A DNA stretch of 34,736 nt from Flavobacteriaceae bacterium (GCA_025800395.1 JAOXRU010000317.1:1-34736); one strand, 5' to 3'. Shown: positions 8,234-15,374, counted from the first letter of the stretch. Notes: a model not told the origin generated them from the letters alone. Program-made: numbers and translations.

Positions 8234-8285
8234 TTAGCATTCGCACATAACCAATACTTTCTACATTTTTTTTAGCAATCGCTAA
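8234..8285. repeat. Paired palindrome, copy 3
   Basis: A half-degenerate site TTAGCATTCGCACA (8234-8247) followed by TTAGCAATCGCTAA (8272-8285), 38 bases start to start, in the same orientation as copies 1 and 2 and again followed by TG. It lies about 90 bases past the stop of the small CxxC protein gene. Confidence 0.5.
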
Positions 8286-8348
8286 TGAAAACAGCAAAAA
8301 AAAATTCTATTCAAAACAAAAAAACAACGCACTATAGTCGAAACAACT

Positions 8349-8373
8349 ATTCCTTTCCAATCAAAAAAGGAAT
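8349..8373 (-). terminator. Possible terminator hairpin after the oxidase biogenesis operon
   Basis: ATTCCTTT (8349-8356) and AAAGGAAT (8366-8373) form an 8-bp stem with a 9-base loop, starting four bases beyond the stop of the last biogenesis gene. The T-rich run on the minus strand comes only some 20 bases later, so termination is likely but not certain. Confidence 0.45.
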
Positions 8374-8377
8374 CCCG

Positions 8378-8590
8378 CTACTTCTGCTTTTTGTACTGAT
8401 AATAAATAAAATACCCCAAGCCACCTACAAGTATATAGGGAACCGCCATGAGATATACAATTCCATCGTTGATGGCTTCAGCCGTTTTGCCGCCTTCTTC
8501 GCTTTCTATTACCGCTCTACACATAGCACATTGGGCACGCAACCAAACAGGTAAACAAACAAAAGCAACACTCAATATTAGTTTTTTCAT
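8378..8590 (-). CDS. Small CxxC membrane protein of the oxidase biogenesis cluster
   Basis: 70 residues: an N-terminal hydrophobic segment or signal (1-19, ending LRAQ), then a CAMCRAVIESEE motif with a CxxC pair, then a membrane segment (about 45-64, VYLMAVPYILVGGLGYFIYY) and a short basic tail. I know this as a conserved small protein of Bacteroidota, sometimes mislabelled Maf-like; there is no sign of a Maf fold. It starts 3 bases after the DUF420 gene and closes the SCO cluster. The CxxC pair facing the periplasm could bind metal or act in redox during oxidase assembly; that is inferred from context only. Confidence 0.8.
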   Translation of the reverse strand: MKKLILSVAFVCLPVWLRAQCAMCRAVIESEEGGKTAEAINDGIVYLMAVPYILVGGLGYFIYYQYKKQK

Positions 8591-8593
8591 CTC

Positions 8594-9115
8594 CTAAACA
8601 TAATATGGTGAAATCATCACATATACCAGCACACCACTAACTGCCACATACAGCCAAATTGGAAAGGTGTATCGGGCTAGTTTTTTGTGTTTATCAAATC
8701 GTTCTGCCAAGGCACGTACATAGGTAAACAACACTAGAGGTATAATGGCAATAGACAAAAGGATATGACTGATCAATATCGCAAAATAAAGATAACGCAT
8801 AAGCCCCTCCCCACCATATGGAGTAGAATCGCTAGTCATATGATAGGCTACATACATTCCCAAAAAAGCCAAAGAAAAAAGTATACACATATTCATTAGC
8901 CTTTTGTGCCATAGTACATTCTTGTTTTTTATGGCAATAATCGCCATGACCAAGCATACGGCCGTAAGCCCATTTATGGTGGCGTATATAGGTGGCAACA
9001 TACGCAAAGGTTCTGCATTGGGAATTTTAATGCCAAACAAAGCGGCCACTACCACAGGTATAAGTATGGAAACCGCAATAATGAGTTTATTGTATTTTTT
9101 TTCGTCAAAAGCCAT
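8594..9115 (-). CDS. DUF420 family membrane protein
   Basis: 173 residues with about five membrane segments (near 11-29, 45-62, 75-92, 108-130, 150-169). It matches the DUF420/YozB-like pattern: the ATINGLTAVCL segment, VLWHKRLMNMC, and two membrane histidines (AYHMTSD and AILISHILLS). Members are found next to SCO and haem-copper oxidase genes and are thought to help oxidase assembly, but the biochemical role is not settled. It lies one base after the SCO gene's stop, in one transcript with it. Length is normal for the family. Confidence 0.85.
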   Translation of the reverse strand: MAFDEKKYNKLIIAVSILIPVVVAALFGIKIPNAEPLRMLPPIYATINGLTAVCLVMAIIAIKNKNVLWHKRLMNMCILFSLAFLGMYVAYHMTSDSTPYGGEGLMRYLYFAILISHILLSIAIIPLVLFTYVRALAERFDKHKKLARYTFPIWLYVAVSGVLVYVMISPYYV

Positions 9116-9116
9116 A

Positions 9117-9833
9117 TTATTCTTCTGCTAATAGTTTTTTAATGTCTTCTATAAGAATACTTATCTGTTCTTCTTCTCCATGCTCTCCAGTTTTCTGACT
9201 GCGCGCTACCGTTCCCCGATAAAACAATATCGGATTTCCAAACTGATCTTTACGAGAACGTAGATAGCCCTGCTTATCTATCAAAGCAAAATAGCCACTG
9301 TGCTCAAAACCTCCTGGCGCATCTGCATTTTCTTTTGCAAATATATTAAAGCCTTCGTTGGCCAAAGCATAAACAGCATCTAAATCTCCAGTAAGAAAAT
9401 GCCAATTGAGATTGGTGATTTCGTTTTTCTCTGCATATTCTTTAAGAATTATAGGCGTATCGTGCTTCGGATTGATGGAGAAAGAAGCTACGCCAAAATC
9501 TTCCAAATCTTTGAACTGTTCTTGCACTTCTACCAAATTCTTGTTCATAATCGGACAAATGGTAGGACAAGTGGTAAAGAAAAACTCGACCACAAATACT
9601 TTTCCTAAGTAATCTTTATCCGAAATCAATAAACTATCTTGATTTACAAAAGTAAAAGCTGGTACTTTTTTCTTCTCTCCGTTAATTAACAAATAGGAAA
9701 GTGGTTGTGCACTAAGTCTATCATTTTTTACTACTGTTCTATTTTTAAAACCCTCTACAATTTTTGGAATAAAAATAATTCCAAATATCAACACCACAAA
9801 AGAAATCCAAACATAGGTATGCTTACTTTTCAT
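9117..9833 (-). CDS. SCO1/SenC family copper chaperone for cytochrome oxidase
   Basis: 238 residues; an N-terminal membrane anchor (about 7-25) and a periplasmic thioredoxin fold. The copper ligands are present: C89 and C93 in the TTCPTICP motif and H178 in GGFEHSGYF. SCO proteins deliver copper to, or keep reduced, the CuA centre of subunit II. The mature domain has the usual DYLGKVFVVEFFF start and the NPKHDTP segment. The start overlaps the end of the preceding Cys-less thioredoxin-like gene by 11 bases, implying coupled translation. Subunits I and II, its targets, are outside this window, presumably upstream of or apart from the cyoE block. Confidence 0.95.
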   Translation of the reverse strand: MKSKHTYVWISFVVLIFGIIFIPKIVEGFKNRTVVKNDRLSAQPLSYLLINGEKKKVPAFTFVNQDSLLISDKDYLGKVFVVEFFFTTCPTICPIMNKNLVEVQEQFKDLEDFGVASFSINPKHDTPIILKEYAEKNEITNLNWHFLTGDLDAVYALANEGFNIFAKENADAPGGFEHSGYFALIDKQGYLRSRKDQFGNPILFYRGTVARSQKTGEHGEEEQISILIEDIKKLLAEE

Positions 9834-10485
9834 TATCCTTTTTTTTGTATTTGTTATTCTTTTTAAGCGCCAAACGATATTCGGCCAAGAGTATTTTCAC
9901 ATCATCCTTCATTTTGTTGTGCAAACTGGCTGCACTATGCACATCAAATCCGTACAACAAGCCTCCGACCTGGTCTTGGTCGTCATCTCTGCCTCGCAAA
10001 GCCCGCTCCTTATCCATCAAAAAAACATAGGGAGTAAAAGCCTTGTCGTCCAACTTCAAATTGGTCTCCAATGCCCCAAACAAGCTCGAGATTTGATCGT
10101 GCGAAGCATATACAAAATGCCAAGAAGAGATATCTGCCATACGCTGCAACTCAGTCTGTATTTTTGCAACTTTAGATGCAGTACCATTTGGCAATACAAT
10201 GATAAACTGAAAATCATCGAATCCACCAAAATGTTGGTCAATTTTTTGGTATAAGTTAAACACCCCACTTTGATGCGCATCAATTTCGGAACCCAAAAAT
10301 CCAAGCACCGATATTTTGTTTTGAAATTGCACCTTGGCATCTGGTATGAAGTGCTGCAGCTCTGGTACTTTTTTGGTAAGCACTGGCAATCGGGCAAAAT
10401 GGTTTACCCCTGTGGCAAAAAACAAATAGGTCACCAAAGGCAATACAAAAAGCACAACCAAGACAAAACTTTTTTTCCACTTCAT
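9823..10485 (-). CDS. Membrane-anchored thioredoxin-like protein without cysteines
   Basis: 220 residues from the ATG at 10485 (MKWKKSFVLV); a GTG/ATG further up in the same frame would overlap the promoter, so this start is preferred. A membrane anchor occupies about 6-24. The rest has the strand order of an SCO/AhpC-type fold (ISVLGFLGSEI, FQFIIVLPNG, SWHFVYASHD, YVFLMDKERALRGRDDD) but contains no cysteine at all, so it cannot do thiol or copper chemistry by itself. It directly precedes and overlaps the SCO gene, which suggests a partner or scaffold for SCO. The C-terminus is very Lys/Asn-rich. Conserved hypothetical in flavobacterial oxidase clusters; function unknown. Confidence 0.85.
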   Translation of the reverse strand: MKWKKSFVLVVLFVLPLVTYLFFATGVNHFARLPVLTKKVPELQHFIPDAKVQFQNKISVLGFLGSEIDAHQSGVFNLYQKIDQHFGGFDDFQFIIVLPNGTASKVAKIQTELQRMADISSWHFVYASHDQISSLFGALETNLKLDDKAFTPYVFLMDKERALRGRDDDQDQVGGLLYGFDVHSAASLHNKMKDDVKILLAEYRLALKKNNKYKKKDNEK

Positions 10486-10508
10486 TTCAAATAATTTTAA
10501 AGGTGTTG

Positions 10509-10516
10509 CAAAAATA
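10509..10516 (-). promoter_or_regulatory. Candidate -7 promoter box for the SCO operon
   Basis: TATTTTTG on the minus strand fits the Bacteroidota TAnnTTTG -7 motif and lies 23 bases before the ATG at 10485. It shares bases with the T-run of the terminator at 10516-10545. No -33 TTG is at the usual distance (one is 11 bases away), so the call is moderate. Confidence 0.4.
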
Positions 10517-10545
10517 AAAAAGACGGTCAAATAACCGTCTTTTTT
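10516..10545 (-). terminator. Intrinsic terminator after the cyoE-cox operon
   Basis: AGACGGT (10521-10527) and ACCGTCT (10534-10540) form a perfect stem, extended by flanking A and T runs to give a T tail on either strand. It lies between the subunit IV stop (10571) and the next gene (10485), splitting the structural genes from the SCO biogenesis genes. Confidence 0.85.
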
Positions 10546-10570
10546 AATTATATTTTAAGCTAATATCATT

Positions 10571-10954
10571 TTAGAAGTTCCAAGTTACAAAGCCATTTTT
10601 AAATACTTCGTATACATAATCTCCTTCTGCCAATAGAATAAAAGTAAGGTATGCAATAAGAAAAACACCAGTCCACACCACAGAACGACGAAGCCCTTTT
10701 GTTTCATCTCTTAAGTGCATAAAGTCCCAAGCTATATAATACGCCTTTACCAAGGTAAGGATAATAAATATCCAATTTAAAAGCTTCATAGACAAAAAGC
10801 TTGTTTCTACTAAGAATGCCGGTTTTGCAATACCCAATGCTACTTCTATTGCCGTAACTATGGTTAGAAAAATAAGTACGCCCCAAATTTTGGTGACATT
10901 GGACTTAAATTTAACCAATCCTCTAAATATTTCTAGTTTATGTTCGTGTGCCAT
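10571..10954 (-). CDS. Cytochrome c oxidase subunit IV (haem-copper oxidase, prokaryotic)
   Basis: 127 residues with three membrane segments (about 22-42, 55-75, 88-108), the arrangement of prokaryotic subunit IV proteins. It has a conserved K-x-x-YIAWDFMHL segment after the second helix and an acidic loop (EGDYVYEVF) near the end. It lies 20 bases after the second subunit III gene, last in the cyoE operon and followed by a strong terminator. Subunit IV is not catalytic; it helps assembly or stability of the enzyme that passes electrons from cytochrome c to oxygen. Confidence 0.9.
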   Translation of the reverse strand: MAHEHKLEIFRGLVKFKSNVTKIWGVLIFLTIVTAIEVALGIAKPAFLVETSFLSMKLLNWIFIILTLVKAYYIAWDFMHLRDETKGLRRSVVWTGVFLIAYLTFILLAEGDYVYEVFKNGFVTWNF

Positions 10955-10974
10955 TTCTTTTGTTTTTTATTAAA

Positions 10975-11949
10975 TTAAACCAAGTAGAAGAAGGTAAATA
11001 CAAATACCCAAACCAAATCTACAAAGTGCCAATACAATCCAACTTTCTCCACCATTTCGTAACTCTTACGACGCTCGTAAGTTCCGATAATCACATTAAA
11101 GAAAATAATAAGATTAATTACTACCCCCGACAACACGTGAAACCCGTGAAATCCGGTAATAAAGAAAAAGAAATCTGCAAATAGTCGATTTCCGTATTCA
11201 TTATGAATAAGGTTTGCCCCTTCTACAACTGTGGTTGCATTTTGAAGCTTTTTCAAAGACTCTTCTCTAGAAAGTATCGTTTTTTCTCCTTTTTCGTTTA
11301 GGGTTTGTGTTCGCACCAATATACCACTATTGGCCTTAAAACCTTTCATTACTTCGTTGAGGCTTACCGACGGCAAACCAGATTCTTTTGTAAACCACAA
11401 CCCATTTTTGCGCTCGTGAGTGGTTCTATTCTCCTGAAGCTCGGCAGCAAAACTATTTAAAGTAACTTGCTTACCAGTTTCTGCATTTACAAATTGTAAA
11501 ATATTTCCTCCTTTGGTTTCTACTGCTCCATAACTTCCTTTAATAAAAGTTGCCCACTCCCATGCCTGAGAACCAACGAATATTAATCCTCCGATTATGG
11601 TTAAAAACATATACCACGTAGTAGCTCCTTTTTTAAGTTTATGTCCCGCATCCACAGCCAACACCATAGTTACAGAAGACATAATAAGAATAAAAGTCAT
11701 AAATGCCACATAGTACATAGGGTACTCTCCGTGGAAAAACGGAACGTGGGTAAATACCTCGTCCGCTATAGGCCAAGAATCTATAAATTTAAATCTTGAA
11801 AACCCATAGGATGCTAAAAATCCTGAAAATGTTAAGGCATCCGACAAGATGAAAAACCACATCATCATTTTACCATAACTAGCATTTAGAGGTCTCTTCC
11901 CCCCTCCCCAGACTTTTGTTTTAGTGTCTGTAACAGCTGCTGCTTCCAT
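10975..11949 (-). CDS. Cytochrome c oxidase subunit III with a large hydrophilic insertion
   Basis: 324 residues. Recognised by MMMWFFILSDALTFSGF, the QAWEW motif at about 128-132, FFFITGFHGFHVLSG and the last helix with GLYWHFVDLVWVFVF, all of haem-copper oxidase subunit III. Between the helix ending at QAWEW and the TGFHGFHV helix there is a polar stretch of roughly 110 residues (about 140-252) that the shorter paralogue upstream lacks. Bacteroidota subunit III proteins can carry such an insert; its role is unknown. It follows the other subunit III gene by 47 bases. The two subunit III genes are probably distinct parts of one oxidase rather than redundant copies. Confidence 0.92.
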   Translation of the reverse strand: MEAAAVTDTKTKVWGGGKRPLNASYGKMMMWFFILSDALTFSGFLASYGFSRFKFIDSWPIADEVFTHVPFFHGEYPMYYVAFMTFILIMSSVTMVLAVDAGHKLKKGATTWYMFLTIIGGLIFVGSQAWEWATFIKGSYGAVETKGGNILQFVNAETGKQVTLNSFAAELQENRTTHERKNGLWFTKESGLPSVSLNEVMKGFKANSGILVRTQTLNEKGEKTILSREESLKKLQNATTVVEGANLIHNEYGNRLFADFFFFITGFHGFHVLSGVVINLIIFFNVIIGTYERRKSYEMVEKVGLYWHFVDLVWVFVFTFFYLV

Positions 11950-11996
11950 AAATAGTTTAATTCTTATAATTGTTTGTTCAAATTTACATTTTTTTC

Positions 11997-12578
11997 TTAT
12001 CTAAAGAAATAGAAAAACAAAATGAGATAAATCCATAGGATATCTACAAAATGCCAAAAGGTAATTCCTAGTTCTAAACCAAGATAGTTATTGGCATTGT
12101 ATTGTTTTTTATAATGATTATAAATTACCACCAAAATAACGACTAAACCAGCAATAACGTGCAAAACATGTACAAAGGCGATAAGAAATATAAAAGACAT
12201 GGTTACATTACTAGTTGGCCCAGTGAAATGATAGCCAGCGTCTATAATTTGATGAAATCCGATAAACTGGAAGATCACAAAGGCTAGACCCAAGGCAAAT
12301 CCGAGCAACAACATACCGCTCGTTTTCTTTCGAGCCTCCTTTGCTATACTCTTTTTTGCCAAAAAAAACACCAAACTACTGCACACAATCAGTACTGTAG
12401 ACACCCAAAATGCCTTTGGTACTAAAAAGCCTGCCAACCAATCCGGACGCTTACTACTCACTATAAAAGCCGAGGTAAGACCCGCAAAAGACATGATCAG
12501 ACTGATTATTCCAAAATAGAGCATATTGCGCTTGGCTCTCTTTCCTTTTTCTACTTCCGTTCCTTGGGTTAGATCCAT
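11997..12578 (-). CDS. Cytochrome c oxidase subunit III, short form
   Basis: 193 residues with five membrane segments. Diagnostic features are GISGL-like FGIISLIMSFAGL near the start, the FIGFHQIIDAGYHFTGP loop, FIFLIAFVHVLHVIAG and the terminal GITFWHFVDILWIYLIL helix. The N-terminal 17 residues are charged and cytoplasmic. It begins 3 bases after cyoE's stop, so they are surely co-transcribed and probably translationally coupled. Subunit III stabilises the catalytic core and its proton uptake path in haem-copper oxidases. Length is normal for the five-helix form. Confidence 0.92.
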   Translation of the reverse strand: MDLTQGTEVEKGKRAKRNMLYFGIISLIMSFAGLTSAFIVSSKRPDWLAGFLVPKAFWVSTVLIVCSSLVFFLAKKSIAKEARKKTSGMLLLGFALGLAFVIFQFIGFHQIIDAGYHFTGPTSNVTMSFIFLIAFVHVLHVIAGLVVILVVIYNHYKKQYNANNYLGLELGITFWHFVDILWIYLILFFYFFR

Positions 12579-12581
12579 GTT

Positions 12582-13475
12582 TTAAAACAAAAATTTATCA
12601 ATCACATACACAACTTGTACCATACTGATATACAGCACACTGCTCAACATAAGTCCTCGTGCAGTTTTATCGTCTTTAGTTTGATACAATTTTATTGCGT
12701 AATACAACATACTCAATCCTAATACAAATACCACCACAGCACCATATATACTTAGATGCAATTTGCCTGTAATACCAAAGGCAGGTATCACAGATACGAT
12801 CATCATCCAAATGGTGTACATGATGATTTGCAAAGCAGTAGTTTTATCTTTTTTTCCAGTTGGCAACATTTTGAAACCCGCCTTTTTATAATCTTCATCC
12901 AACAACCATCCTATAGCCCAAAAATGTGGGAACTGCCAAAAAAACTGCAACATAAATAAGGTACCTGGTTCGATTCCAAACTGGTTGGTTGCCGCCACCC
13001 ATCCGAGCATAAAAGGTATGGCTCCGGGAAAAGCACCAACAAAAACCGCCAAAGGGCTTATGGTTTTCAAGGGGGTATATGCACTAGTATATAAGACTAT
13101 AGAAATCGCACCAAACATGGCCGTCTTCGGATTTACCGCATAGAGAATCAGTATCCCTAAAAAAGAAAAACTAAAGGCGACCCATAGAGCTTGCTTCACC
13201 GATATACGCCCAGTTGGTATCGGACGATTCTTGGTACGCACCATCAATGCGTCCAAATCTTTTTCTAAAACCTGATTGAAGGCATTGGAAGCGCCTACCA
13301 TCATATAGCCACCTATTATCAGCAATAGTATGGTTGTAAACTGTATCTGATCGGCACCCAAAAAATAGCCCGCCACGGACGAAAACACCACACTCACAGC
13401 CAATTTCACCTTGGTGATCTCCTTAAAATCAGCCACAGACATCCAACTAGCCTTGTTTGAAGAGGTGGTTTCCAT
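12582..13475 (-). CDS. cyoE: Haem O synthase (protohaem IX farnesyltransferase)
   Basis: UbiA-type prenyltransferase that adds a farnesyl group to haem B, making the haem O precursor of haem A for the oxidase encoded next to it. About nine membrane helices. The first Asp motif is in NQVLEKDLDALMVRTKNRP, with the family's IPTG next to it; YTSAYTPLK and the second polar loop (LPTGKKDKTTAL) are also present. I start it at the ATG at 13475 (297 residues, METTSSNKASW). The frame is open to an ATG at 13529, but that lies almost on the predicted transcription start of the strong promoter at 13538-13568, and family members usually begin close to the DFKEITK segment. First gene of the operon with both subunit III genes and subunit IV. 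Confidence 0.95.
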   Translation of the reverse strand: METTSSNKASWMSVADFKEITKVKLAVSVVFSSVAGYFLGADQIQFTTILLLIIGGYMMVGASNAFNQVLEKDLDALMVRTKNRPIPTGRISVKQALWVAFSFSFLGILILYAVNPKTAMFGAISIVLYTSAYTPLKTISPLAVFVGAFPGAIPFMLGWVAATNQFGIEPGTLFMLQFFWQFPHFWAIGWLLDEDYKKAGFKMLPTGKKDKTTALQIIMYTIWMMIVSVIPAFGITGKLHLSIYGAVVVFVLGLSMLYYAIKLYQTKDDKTARGLMLSSVLYISMVQVVYVIDKFLF

Positions 13476-13537
13476 TACTGTTTTCACGATTTTAGATTGT
13501 TTTTTTATTCTATCAAAGATTTTTCTCAAAATCGGGA

Positions 13538-13568
13538 CAAATATAGACAGTACCTAATTTAAATCCAA
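13538..13568 (-). promoter_or_regulatory. Promoter of the cyoE-cox operon
   Basis: Minus-strand TTG (13566-13568), 20-base spacer, then TATATTTG (13538-13545): a perfect match to the Bacteroidota sigma-70 consensus TTG-N(19-21)-TAnnTTTG. The start of transcription would fall near 13532, giving a leader of about 57 bases to the ATG at 13475. Confidence 0.75.
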
Positions 13569-13596
13569 CGTATATACCGGTTTTCTTAATATTATC

Positions 13597-13628
13597 CAAA
13601 AAAAAGGGATTCCTCTCACAGAATCCCT
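13597..13628 (-). terminator. Intrinsic terminator after the second tonB gene
   Basis: AGGGATTC (13605-13612) and GAATCCCT (13621-13628) form a perfect 8-bp stem with an 8-base loop. On the minus strand it is followed by eight T residues. It sits 34 bases past the tonB stop and just upstream of the cyoE promoter. Confidence 0.88.
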
Positions 13629-13661
13629 CAAGTGCTTTTGCCTTGTATATCGGTTGCAATA

Positions 13662-14438
13662 TCAATGTAATTTGAAATGTATAGGAATCGCATAACTCAC
13701 CCGTACCCTTCTGCCATTTTGCTTCCCAGGTGTAAATCTTGGCAATTTTTGGATTATCTTCTTGGCTTCTTTCTCAAAGTTTTTGTTGGTACCTCGCAGC
13801 TGTATCCCTCCTACTTGCCCGTTTTTGTCGATACGAAACAACACAAATACCTTGCCCTGCACTCCAGTTTCTAATTCGAACTCGGGATACTTGAAATGCC
13901 GATGTATATGTCGTTTCATTTGCTCCTGAAAACAAGCCTTGGATGCAGTCTTACTCAAACCTTCACAACCCGGAAACAACGGAATTTCCTCCAAAGCTTC
14001 AAATGGCAATTCTATATCCACATCATCGGACACCTCCTCTATATCTTCAAGACGAGTAGGCGGGGTAGGCTCGGAAGGATCCATGTCTATAATTTTCTCC
14101 TCAATAAGCTCTGGTATTTGGTCATCGCTAATTTTGAAAACTGCAGGGTTCTTTGTTTTTAAAGGCTTGGGAATTTCTTTGGACTCTACTTGGTATTTTT
14201 TTGGAGTCTCTTCTGCCAATACAAACTCGTCTTCAAAAACTTCTTCTTTGGCAATATTCGAATCCAATAGCATAGGTGCATAGTAATTTATCGCCATATA
14301 AACTACTGCCATAGACAGTATCAGACCTACTTGAAATCGAATTGTTTCATTTTTTCGTAAATTTACAGCGCGTTTCTGCTCCAATTTACGTTCAGGCTTG
14401 TTGCCGCAAGCCCGATCTTGTAGATTGTTGTTTTTCAT
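13662..14438 (-). CDS. TonB family energy transducer (second copy)
   Basis: 258 residues. A basic cytoplasmic N-terminus of about 33 residues precedes the membrane anchor (about 34-54, FQVGLILSMAVVYMAINYY). A charged periplasmic linker rich in Glu, Asp and Pro follows; then the Bacteroidota EEIPLFPGCEG motif, a Cys-containing segment (KACFQEQM), and a C-terminal TonB domain (YPEFELETGVQGKVFVLFRI, KKIIQKLPRFTPGKQNGR, IPIHFKL). TonB proteins pass proton-motive energy from ExbB-ExbD to TonB-dependent outer-membrane receptors. No exbB or exbD is in the window. Its C-terminal half is clearly paralogous to the neighbour at 14670. The long cytoplasmic N-terminus is unusual compared with the neighbour. 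Confidence 0.9.
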   Translation of the reverse strand: MKNNNLQDRACGNKPERKLEQKRAVNLRKNETIRFQVGLILSMAVVYMAINYYAPMLLDSNIAKEEVFEDEFVLAEETPKKYQVESKEIPKPLKTKNPAVFKISDDQIPELIEEKIIDMDPSEPTPPTRLEDIEEVSDDVDIELPFEALEEIPLFPGCEGLSKTASKACFQEQMKRHIHRHFKYPEFELETGVQGKVFVLFRIDKNGQVGGIQLRGTNKNFEKEAKKIIQKLPRFTPGKQNGRRVRVSYAIPIHFKLH

Positions 14439-14489
14439 AATTTTAAATTAATAGTTGCTATAAAAAACAACAACAAGAAACGTACCAAA

Positions 14490-14525
14490 GAGGCTGTGTT
14501 GGAGTACAGTCTCTTCTTTTTTTTT
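14490..14525 (+). terminator. Plus-strand terminator-like hairpin between the two tonB genes
   Basis: GAGGCTGT (14490-14497) and ACAGTCTC (14506-14513) pair over 8 bp with one G-U, and on the plus strand are followed by TTCTTTTTTTTTT. No plus-strand gene lies upstream that it could end, and on the minus strand it falls in the leader of the second tonB gene. Confidence 0.45.
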
Positions 14526-14612
14526 AAGACAAGGATTTAGATATTTGTGTAGAAAGGCAAAAAGAAAGCCCAGCTACCATACTACCAAAACATATCCAAA
14601 ATAGAGACCAAC

Positions 14613-14643
14613 AAAAAAAGCCGCCTAATATATAGACGACTTT
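14613..14643 (-). terminator. Intrinsic terminator after the first tonB gene
   Basis: On the minus strand, an 11-bp stem forms with two G-U pairs and a 5-base loop, followed by a run of T residues; on the plus strand those pairs would be C-A mismatches, so the structure is specific to minus-strand RNA. It begins 27 bases past the tonB stop. Confidence 0.7.
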
Positions 14644-14669
14644 CTTTGATATATTATATTGTGATTACA

Positions 14670-15374
14670 TTATTGCAACTTAAATGTAATGGGAATACTA
14701 AATGGAACACGTACTGCTCTTCCACGCTGACGACCTGGAGTCATCTTTGGTAGTTTACTGATGATACGAACCGCTTCTTTCTCCAAGTTTTTGTCTGGTC
14801 CTCTTTTGCGTATATTGGTAATAGAACCGTCTTTATCAATGGTAAACATTATATTTACACGTCCCTGAACACCCATTTCCTGAGCAATTTCTGGATAACG
14901 AAAATACTTACGTATGTGCTTCTGCATCATTTCTTGGAAACATTTCTTTTTGTTTTTTGCACTTTCACAACCAGGAAAAACCGGTGCGTCTTCAATTACT
15001 GCAAAAGGTACATCAATATCCAAATCTTCTTCTACCTCTACTACATCTTCCATCTCAACAATCTCTTCTTCCTGATCGGTCTCTGTAGACTGCACTACGG
15101 TTTCTTTCACTTCCTCTTCGTTTTTTACTACCTCAATTATTTCTGGTGCAGCTGGCGGGGGCGGTGGCGGGGGCGTTTTCAACTGTTGTGTTTGAATTAC
15201 TTCTTCCTCTTCCATGGAATCCACCTGCATAGTGTATTCAAAATTATCGTCTTTATCATAAGTCTTATGCTCTATAGCAATGTAAGACAAAAGCAAGACT
15301 ACAAACAGACCAATGGCAAAATAAAGACCACTGTTTTTAGTCAAATCAGCATTAGGATTTTTCTTAGGTTCCAT
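14670..15374 (-). CDS. TonB family energy transducer (first copy)
   Basis: 234 residues. Short cytoplasmic N-terminus, membrane anchor (about 17-36, LYFAIGLFVVLLLSYIAIEH), then a periplasmic linker with a PPPPPPP run and a long Glu/Val-rich acidic stretch. The C-terminal part carries APVFPGCES, KKCFQEMMQKHIRKYFRYPE and the TonB domain (GVQGRVNIMFTIDKDG, ISKLPKMTPGRQRGRAVRVP, ending IPITFKLQ). It is the typical Bacteroidota form. It should act with an ExbB-ExbD complex encoded elsewhere to energise outer-membrane transport. Terminators follow both tonB genes, so each seems to be its own transcription unit. Confidence 0.93.
   Translation of the reverse strand: MEPKKNPNADLTKNSGLYFAIGLFVVLLLSYIAIEHKTYDKDDNFEYTMQVDSMEEEEVIQTQQLKTPPPPPPPAAPEIIEVVKNEEEVKETVVQSTETDQEEEIVEMEDVVEVEEDLDIDVPFAVIEDAPVFPGCESAKNKKKCFQEMMQKHIRKYFRYPEIAQEMGVQGRVNIMFTIDKDGSITNIRKRGPDKNLEKEAVRIISKLPKMTPGRQRGRAVRVPFSIPITFKLQ

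Larger units (their letters stand above)
7544..8377. other. Gene-free region upstream of the pilus-like operon
   Basis: 834 bases without a credible gene. It holds a 9-bp inverted repeat, AAAAGGCAG (7622-7630) and CTGCCTTTT (7695-7703), two palindrome pairs (7803-7853, 8234-8285), and a more GC-rich core near 8050-8170 with a hairpin GAGG-c-AGTT / AACT-a-CCTC (8105-8135). Short ORFs on both strands begin inside the palindrome pairs and overlap each other; I do not believe them. The region could be promoter/leader plus a decayed mobile unit. Confidence 0.55.

Noticed and set aside
2383..8285. Palindrome pairs as integron attC sites
   Set aside because: The fold-back of two paired boxes resembles attC, but the outer boxes (GTTAGCA, GCTAAAC) break the GTTRRRY/RYYYAAC consensus, the enclosed segment is a five-gene operon rather than a cassette, and no integrase is visible.
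7798..8297. Short ORFs on both strands between the palindrome pairs as genes
   Set aside because: They overlap each other in opposite directions, begin inside the repeats, and have no recognisable composition, signal or neighbours.
13476..13529. N-terminal 18-codon extension of cyoE
   Set aside because: It would start almost at the predicted transcription start, is basic and unlike the family's beginning; the ATG at 13475 fits better.
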